From Planctomycetaceae bacterium (GTDB lineage: Bacteria; Planctomycetota; Planctomycetia; Planctomycetales; Planctomycetaceae): a stretch of 5,527 nt of DNA. Of this stretch, positions 4,370 to 5,527 are shown one piece after another. The position numbers and the translations under genes were made by a program. The stretch's first letter is position 1. The number at the start of each line of letters is the position of its first letter. The notes beneath the pieces were generated by a model. That model saw only the letters and a list, made by a program, of their open reading frames with translations. It ran no database searches and had not been told where the DNA came from. The stretch spans positions 1 through 5,527 of the forward strand of contig JALTOP010000195.1 of the NCBI GenBank assembly GCA_027000105.1, in the 5' to 3' direction.

Positions 4370-5527
4370 TTATTCATCTCCGGAACCGAGATACGAACGA
4401 TCCACTCCCAGTAAAATCTTCAATGAGGTAGAAACAATCCCAAGAGAAATCCCGATCATGATGGCACGGTTGCCCGCTTTATTGATCACCGACATGATGA
4501 ACAATGTGATGTTGTCAATCCGCAGGGGAGACAGAAAATCCGGCAAAAGATCCGAAAGCCAACCGCCTGCGTAAGTCCGTCCCAGCAAGATGATAAAGGC
4601 GGTTCCCAACAGGAGAAACGCTTCGAAGTTTTTGGCCCGAAATGCCCGAAAGGCAGCCGATGCCACGTAGAACGCCAGGAGCGAAAACATCGTTGCTGTC
4701 AACGGTTTGAAAGCGTATTCGTAGGTGAACCAGAACGGAGAACCCGAATACTGGTAATATCCCGACCAGGGATATTTCACCTGATGTGACTGAACCAGCA
4801 ACTGGTGCATCTGTTCGCGCCAATTATGTTCGGTTCGGTAGGGTTCGAGCAGAAAAGCGTATTGGGCATCGGAAAGTTTTGAATCGTTTTTGGTTAACGC
4901 CAGACAGATCAGTTTATTCCGGGCTCCAATGGTTGGGGCTTTCTTCAGGAAGCGGACAAGTGCTACCTGCTGGGCCGCGTTCCAATCACCCCGTGCTTTC
5001 AGATCGTCTGCCAGGTTCTCCAACTGATAATCCAGATCAGACACTTTTTCCCGGATGAACTGCTTCTGTCTGTCGTTCAATTTGATATCGGGAAGCGGCG
5101 ACGGTTTTGTCGGTTGCAGTTCGCGCACTCCCGATCGTTTTTCTTCCAGCAATTCCCGATACGTTTTTCTAATCGGTTTGCTTTTCCCCGCTTCCTCCAA
5201 CACGGCGATCAGTTGATCCGCATTCCAGCTGACTCCCAACAGCGCGGTGAAAAGCTGTTGCTGCTGCTTTGTCAATCCTCCCTGCATCGAAGCCACTTTT
5301 CCCACCAAGGCGTTGGCATCTTTTTTCGACATCGGCCTGCTGCGGGGAAAGATGTCCGTAAAAGCCTGTTGCATCGCGGGTGTCATCGGCCCGGTCAGTT
5401 CCAGTTTCTGATCGACCAACTTAACCTGCCCTGCAAACTGATCCGGTCTCTTGAATCGCGACGGAATTTGATTCAGTTGAAAAGCTGTTTGACGATGCGT
5501 CACATGAGCCCGCCGGTTTACAGCTTC
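4370..5527 (-). CDS. Membrane protein with helical N-terminal region, start beyond window
   Basis: Function unknown. The frame is open to the right edge, so I treat the gene as cut at its 5' end with 385 residues visible. A GTG at 5503 could start a 377-residue protein, but that would give no signal or membrane segment ahead of the soluble part. Counting from that GTG, residues 1-240 are soluble, Gln/Lys-rich and mostly helical, with recurring helix starts of the type L-[S/T/N]-x-x-Q (about 40, 77, 142 and 210). Then come YPWSGYY (244-250), FTYEYAFKPL (259-268) and about four hydrophobic segments: 268-286, 293-309, 331-341 and 346-366. RAFRAKN (286-292) and NKAGNR (341-346) are positive loops that should face the cytoplasm, which puts the helical region outside. 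It ends LLGVDRSYLGSGDE. It is the first visible gene of the leftward trio, 189 bp before the next. Confidence 0.8.
   Translation of the reverse strand, partial: EAVNRRAHVTHRQTAFQLNQIPSRFKRPDQFAGQVKLVDQKLELTGPMTPAMQQAFTDIFPRSRPMSKKDANALVGKVASMQGGLTKQQQQLFTALLGVSWNADQLIAVLEEAGKSKPIRKTYRELLEEKRSGVRELQPTKPSPLPDIKLNDRQKQFIREKVSDLDYQLENLADDLKARGDWNAAQQVALVRFLKKAPTIGARNKLICLALTKNDSKLSDAQYAFLLEPYRTEHNWREQMHQLLVQSHQVKYPWSGYYQYSGSPFWFTYEYAFKPLTATMFSLLAFYVASAAFRAFRAKNFEAFLLLGTAFIILLGRTYAGGWLSDLLPDFLSPLRIDNITLFIMSVINKAGNRAIMIGISLGIVSTSLKILLGVDRSYLGSGDE

Overview
The window looks like a stretch of a bacterial chromosome of intermediate GC content. The best guess is a Planctomycetes-type genome (Gimesia or Rubinisphaera style). 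The grounds are a small exported protein of unknown function beside a VTT/DedA membrane protein, frequent GTG starts, weak Shine-Dalgarno sites and roomy gene spacing. This is a judgement from protein style; there is no rRNA or marker gene here to confirm it. I see no tRNA, rRNA, CRISPR array, transposase or integrase.

Left part, + strand. Bases 1-625 hold no gene I can support. They contain an 18-bp duplication inside a possible fold-back (124-193), a bulged ATCGAT dyad (439-458) and a hairpin (556-589) near the first start. Two tightly linked genes follow. The first encodes a 273-residue protein with a signal peptide (626-1447). The second encodes a VTT-domain (DedA-like) membrane protein (about 1460-2149). 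They lie in the same frame, separated by one TAG stop, and are probably translationally coupled.

Middle, 2150-2344. This is the gap between convergent genes. Most of it is a 13-bp tandem repeat, about eleven units over exactly 143 bp (2208-2350), degenerating towards 2208. It runs into the gene on the other strand and supplies that gene's stop codon.

Right part, - strand. Three genes of unknown function run leftward. The first (5527-4370, cut by the window edge) has a helical region followed by about four membrane segments. The second (4180-3308) has an alpha/beta domain held between two membrane segments. The third (3208-2345) is a seven-segment membrane protein. They look like the parts of one envelope complex. 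None carries a catalytic motif I can name, and this set is the best candidate here for an undescribed system. The gaps between them (189 and 99 bp) hold short repeats and a weak hairpin, but no genes.

How the genes work together is inference. The + strand pair may link a periplasmic protein with a lipid-handling membrane protein. The - strand trio may form a membrane assembly with a large domain outside the cytoplasmic membrane. Nothing links the two groups except that they converge on the repeat array.
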